Made by a program: the position numbers and the translations under genes. DNA of 64,000 nucleotides, taken from assembly GCF_014649955.1 (NCBI RefSeq), contig NZ_BMUA01000001.1, positions 1,031,105-1,095,104 on the forward strand. The letters run 5' to 3'. Of the stretch, positions 60,600-64,000 are shown one piece after another. The notes beneath the pieces were generated by a model that saw only the letters and a list, made by a program, of their open reading frames with translations, made no database searches and was not told the DNA's origin. Source of the stretch: Streptomyces violascens (GTDB lineage: Bacteria > Actinomycetota > Actinomycetes > Streptomycetales > Streptomycetaceae). Numbering within the stretch: the first letter of the stretch is position 1; each line of letters starts with the position of its first letter.

Positions 60600-63095
60600 T
60601 CAGTGACCTGCGCTGTCGACCACCGCGGCCCATTCGTCGAGCAGCGCCTGCGCCGACACGTCGTCCGGTCCCTCGGCCCACAGATGGGTGACGGCCTCGG
60701 CCGGATCGGGCAGCACCATCACCCAGCGCCCGTCGGCCTCCACGACGCGCACACCGTCCGTCGTGTCCACGAACCGGCCGCCGGCAGCCTCCACGACCCG
60801 GCGCATCACCATGCCCTTGACCGCCCACGGCGTGGGGATGTCCCGCTTCAGGACGTGTGCCTGCGGTATCCGCGCGTCGATCTGGCTCAGCGTGAGCTGC
60901 GTGCGCGCGACCAGCCCGATGAGCCGCACGAACGCGGCAGCGCCGTCGAAGACGCTGCTGAACTCGGGCACGATGAACCCGCCGCGCCCGTCACCGCCGA
61001 AGATCGTGGACTCCTCGCGGCCCACCCTCGTCAGATCGTCCGGCGACGTGGTCGTCCACTCCACCTGGGTGCCGTGGTACGCCGCGACCTGCTCGGCGAT
61101 TCTGGTGGTCGTGACCGGCAGAGCCACCCGCCCGCTGCGCCGCTCGGCGGCGACCAGGTCCAGCATCACAAGCAGCGCCCGATCGTCTTCTACGATCCGG
61201 CCGCGCTCGTCGACCAGCGAGAGCCGCTCGCCGACCGGGTCGAACCGCACCCCGAACGCGGCCCGCGCCGACGCGACGATCTCCCCGAGCCGCACGAGCC
61301 CGGCCCGCCGGCTCTCCGCGGACTCGGTGGGCCGGGACTCGTCAAGACCCGGATTGATGGTCAGCGAGTCCACCTTGAGCCGGCCGAGCAGGCTCGGCAG
61401 TACAAGACCGGCGCTCCCGTTGGATGCGTCCACGACAACCTTGAGCCCAGCCTCCGCGATTCCGGTGGTGTCGGCCTTCCGCAGTAGCGACCCGGTGTAC
61501 GAGTCGAAGACGCTGGAGGGGAACTGCAGATCGCCGATCTCCCCGGGGAAGGCACGCCGGTACTCCTGGCGCGCGTAGACCCGGTCGAGCTTGCGCTGCC
61601 CGGCCTGCGAGAGGTCGGCGCCCCGCTCGTCGAAGAACATGATGTCGACGGAGTCCGGCACACCCGGCGACGTACGGATCATGATCCCGCCGGCACTGCC
61701 CCGCGCGGTCTGCTGCCGCGCGACCGGCAGCGGCACGTTCTCCAGATCCCGTACGTCTATGGCACTGGCCTGCAGCGCCGAGATGACGGCCCGCTTCAGT
61801 GCCCTCGCGCCACGGGAGTGGTCGCGTGCCGTGGTGACGGTCGACCCCTTCTTGAGCGTGGTCGCGTACGCACCCGCGAGGCGTACGGCCAGCTCCGGTG
61901 TGATCTCGACATTGAGGATCCCGGACACGCCCCGGGCCCCGAAGAGGTGGGCCTGACCCCGGGATTCCCAGATCACCGAGGTATTGACGAAAGCGCCGGC
62001 CTCGATGGTCTTGAAGGGGTAGACCCGGACATTCCCCTGGACAATCGATTCCTCGCCGACAAGGCACTCGTCCCCGATGACGGCGCCGTCCTCGATCCGG
62101 GCGGCTCGCATGATGTCGGTGTTCTTGCCGATCACACAGCCGCGCAGATTGCTGTGCTGACCGATGTAGACGTTGTCGTGCACCACGGCCTTGTGCAGGA
62201 ATGCGCCGCTCTTGACGACCACGTTCGATCCCACGACCGTGTGCTCTCGGATCTCGACATCCGCTTCGACCTTCGCGTAGTCCCCAATGTAGAGAGGTCC
62301 GCGCAGCACGGCGTCGGGATGCACCTCCGCGCCTTCCGCGACCCACACACCGGGGGAGATCTCGAAGCCGTCGATCTCCACGTCGACCTTGCCTTCGAGC
62401 ACGTCGGCCTGCGCCTTGACGTAGCTCTCGTGCGTGCCGACATCCTCCCAGTACCCCTCGGCGACATAGCCGTAGATCGGCTTGCCTTCCTTCATGAGCT
62501 GCGGGAAGACATCACCGGACCAGTCGACGGACTTGTCGGCCTCGACGTAGTCGAATACCTCGGGCTCCATCACGTAGATGCCCGTATTCACTGTGTCGGA
62601 GAAGACCTGACCCCATGTCGGCTTCTCCAGAAAGCGCTCGACCTTGCCCTCCTCGTCGACAATGGTGATGCCGAATTCGAGGGGATTGGGCACACGGGTC
62701 AGGCACACCGTGACGAGTGCGCCCTTCTCCTTGTGGAAATTGATGAGGTCGGTCAGGTCGAAGTCGGTGAGGGCATCACCCGAGATGACCAGGAAGGCAT
62801 CGTCCTTGAGGGCGGCCTCGGCATTCTTGACGCTGCCCGCGGTACCGAGGGGCTTCTCCTCATTGGCATAGGTGAGCTCCATTCCGAGCTCTTCCCCGTC
62901 ACCGAAATAGTTCCTGACGAGAGACGCCAGGAACTGCACGGTCACGACAGTCTCATTGAGCCCATGCCGCTTGAGCAGCCGCAGCACATGCTCCATGATC
63001 GGCCGGTTGACCACCGGCAGGAGCGGCTTGGGCATGCTCGAGGTCATGGGGCGAAGGCGTGTGCCCTCGCCACCAGCCATCACGACGGCCTTCAT
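60600..63095 (-). CDS. ManC-like nucleotidyltransferase fused to degraded phosphomannomutase domain
   Basis: 831 residues. The N-terminal nucleotidyltransferase has [20 protein letters not shown] with the signature Gly-Gly and Lys, then [10 protein letters not shown] and [11 protein letters not shown] left-handed helix follows (residues 255-375), then a phosphohexomutase domain. In that domain the phospho-Ser loop reads [12 protein letters not shown] instead of TASHNP, and the metal loop DxDxD reads DPVGE, so mutase activity is doubtful. In S. coelicolor SCO1388 is considered the GDP-mannose pyrophosphorylase for protein mannosylation. ATG 63095 has GAGGA about 10 nt upstream. Confidence 0.9.
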   Translation of the reverse strand: MKAVVMAGGEGTRLRPMTSSMPKPLLPVVNRPIMEHVLRLLKRHGLNETVVTVQFLASLVRNYFGDGEELGMELTYANEEKPLGTAGSVKNAEAALKDDAFLVISGDALTDFDLTDLINFHKEKGALVTVCLTRVPNPLEFGITIVDEEGKVERFLEKPTWGQVFSDTVNTGIYVMEPEVFDYVEADKSVDWSGDVFPQLMKEGKPIYGYVAEGYWEDVGTHESYVKAQADVLEGKVDVEIDGFEISPGVWVAEGAEVHPDAVLRGPLYIGDYAKVEADVEIREHTVVGSNVVVKSGAFLHKAVVHDNVYIGQHSNLRGCVIGKNTDIMRAARIEDGAVIGDECLVGEESIVQGNVRVYPFKTIEAGAFVNTSVIWESRGQAHLFGARGVSGILNVEITPELAVRLAGAYATTLKKGSTVTTARDHSRGARALKRAVISALQASAIDVRDLENVPLPVARQQTARGSAGGIMIRTSPGVPDSVDIMFFDERGADLSQAGQRKLDRVYARQEYRRAFPGEIGDLQFPSSVFDSYTGSLLRKADTTGIAEAGLKVVVDASNGSAGLVLPSLLGRLKVDSLTINPGLDESRPTESAESRRAGLVRLGEIVASARAAFGVRFDPVGERLSLVDERGRIVEDDRALLVMLDLVAAERRSGRVALPVTTTRIAEQVAAYHGTQVEWTTTSPDDLTRVGREESTIFGGDGRGGFIVPEFSSVFDGAAAFVRLIGLVARTQLTLSQIDARIPQAHVLKRDIPTPWAVKGMVMRRVVEAAGGRFVDTTDGVRVVEADGRWVMVLPDPAEAVTHLWAEGPDDVSAQALLDEWAAVVDSAGH

Positions 63096-63210
63096 GTCGG
63101 AAACGTCCTCCTCGAAGAGACGACGGTTTGGCCGACTTCGCCCGAGCGGGCAGGCCTCTGGCGTCACACGCGGCTGCCGACTCGCCGCCGGGGCCCGCTG
63201 GTCGCCGAGC

Positions 63211-63819
63211 TCAATCGGCCGCTACGTCCGCCTTCACCAACCGGCGGACCTGAACCACATACAGGATCCCTGCCCACCAATAGAGAGTTGTACCCCATCC
63301 TGCGAACGCCCATCCGAAAATCGCCGCAAGGGAGGCAAGCCATCCGCTTCCGTCACTGAGCAGGAGCAGCGGGAAGGCGTACATCAGGTTGAACGTCGCA
63401 GCCTTACCCAAGAAGTTCACCTGGGGCGGCGGATAGCCGTGCCGGCGAAGGATTCCCACCATCACCAGAAGCATCAACTCGCGGGCCACAAGGGCAGCGG
63501 TCAACCAAATCGGCAGGATCTCCCGCCAGGTGAGGCCGACCAGCGTAGAGAGAATGTACAACCGGTCGGCGGCCGGGTCGAGCAGTCGCCCCAGATTGCT
63601 AATCTGGTTCCACCGCCGGGCCAGCTTCCCGTCCAAGTAGTCGCTGACACCGCTCAGCGCCAAGACCAGCAGCGCCCAGCCATCACTGTTCGGCCCGCCA
63701 AAGACGGGGCGGAGAATCAGCCACAGGAAGAGCGGTACGCCGACGAGGCGCGCCATGCTGAGAATATTGGGGATGGTGAGCACCCGGTCCGTCTGAACGC
63801 GAGTCTCCTGGACCTCCAC
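63211..63819 (-). CDS. CDP-alcohol phosphatidyltransferase
   Basis: 202 residues, integral membrane. The active-site signature DG(x)2AR(x)8G(x)3D(x)3D is complete in [12 protein letters not shown] followed by [12 protein letters not shown]. It should transfer a phosphatidyl group from CDP-diacylglycerol to an alcohol, giving for example PGP. Mycobacterial PgsA2 sits at the same place relative to DUF881 and sbp. The GTG at 63819 has GGAGG 7 nt upstream and starts [14 protein letters not shown]. It ends 115 nt upstream of the ManC-like gene and reads toward it. Confidence 0.9.
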   Translation of the reverse strand: MEVQETRVQTDRVLTIPNILSMARLVGVPLFLWLILRPVFGGPNSDGWALLVLALSGVSDYLDGKLARRWNQISNLGRLLDPAADRLYILSTLVGLTWREILPIWLTAALVARELMLLVMVGILRRHGYPPPQVNFLGKAATFNLMYAFPLLLLSDGSGWLASLAAIFGWAFAGWGTTLYWWAGILYVVQVRRLVKADVAAD

Positions 63820-63959
63820 CCGGGGGCCTCCTGTGGGAAATGTGCCAACGATGCCCCCTGACCCTACCGTCAGCCGGGCCGACGGATGGCACAGGGGTAC
63901 GTGCACGGGCTCTCATAGGCCGTAAACGCCTACCCCAAATACCCCTGAAACGCGAAAAA

Positions 63960-64000
63960 GCCCCGCACCGTGATCCGTTGATACGGACCTGGTGCGGGGC
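63960..64000 (-). terminator. Rho-independent terminator of a gene beyond the right edge
   Basis: GCCCCGCACC and GGTGCGGGGC form a perfect 10-bp stem, with CCGT/ACGG pairing inside. Read on the minus strand it is followed by TTTTT. The gene it ends lies to the right of the window. Confidence 0.85.

Overview
The window is actinobacterial and almost certainly Streptomyces chromosome. It is very GC-rich, codon third positions are nearly all G or C, GTG and TTG starts are common, many gene ends overlap, and the families present (EF-Tu3, DUF5999, GarA with a zinc ribbon, FxsA/FxsB, a second apolipoprotein N-acyltransferase) are typical of Streptomyces. From memory, the gene order resembles the S. 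coelicolor core-arm stretch around SCO1320-SCO1389 (tuf3, lnt2, ung, two SDRs, gcvP, dinB, garA region, manC-like gene). I could not run a comparison. I saw no tRNA, rRNA, insertion sequence, prophage or CRISPR array.

Left edge (1-2.9 kb): a RiPP locus on the minus strand. It has a 63-residue FxsA-type precursor (2206-2397) and an FxsB-type radical SAM/SPASM maturase with a C-terminal HExxH domain that runs off the window. From 2.9 to 16.9 kb lie single-gene metabolic and transport units: an XRE-cupin regulator divergent from an EamA transporter, two left-handed beta-helix enzymes, DedA, a large secreted GH3 glycosidase, an MFS exporter with a leaderless promoter, a spermidine-synthase-like protein, a patatin lipase, the stand-alone EF-Tu3 and an AlkD-type DNA glycosylase.

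From 17 to 33 kb are envelope and housekeeping genes: a TVP38-like membrane protein, UppP, a tandem pair of tiny related acidic proteins with leaderless-looking starts (19402 and 19698), GNAT, crotonase, SnoaL-like, Lnt, Gfo/Idh, DinB-fold, lipoproteins, uracil-DNA glycosylase, an oligopeptide-type binding lipoprotein, two tandem SDRs behind a palindromic operator, and an overlapping HipA-like/DUF3037 pair. From 33 to 50 kb regulators alternate with their likely targets: LysR/EamA, MocR/PNPOx, two more EamA transporters, PadR/PhzF. A solute-binding/vWA fusion and a GCS2-type ligase follow.

The right part (50-64 kb) is the best-connected region. gcvP sits behind a tandem glycine riboswitch. 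Then come a PRC-barrel protein, DNA polymerase IV, and the conserved actinobacterial block merR2-bfn-ftsR-garA-DUF881-sbp-DUF881, followed by a ManC-like fusion with a degraded phosphomannomutase domain and a CDP-alcohol phosphotransferase. Mycobacteria keep garA, the two MerR genes, the bifunctional nuclease, the DUF881/Sbp genes, a pgsA-type gene and gcvB together, so glycine cleavage, FHA signalling and division-related regulation are plausibly linked here too.

Start codons were chosen from Shine-Dalgarno spacing, -10 boxes and family lengths; alternatives are given where the choice is weak. Motif readings were done by eye.
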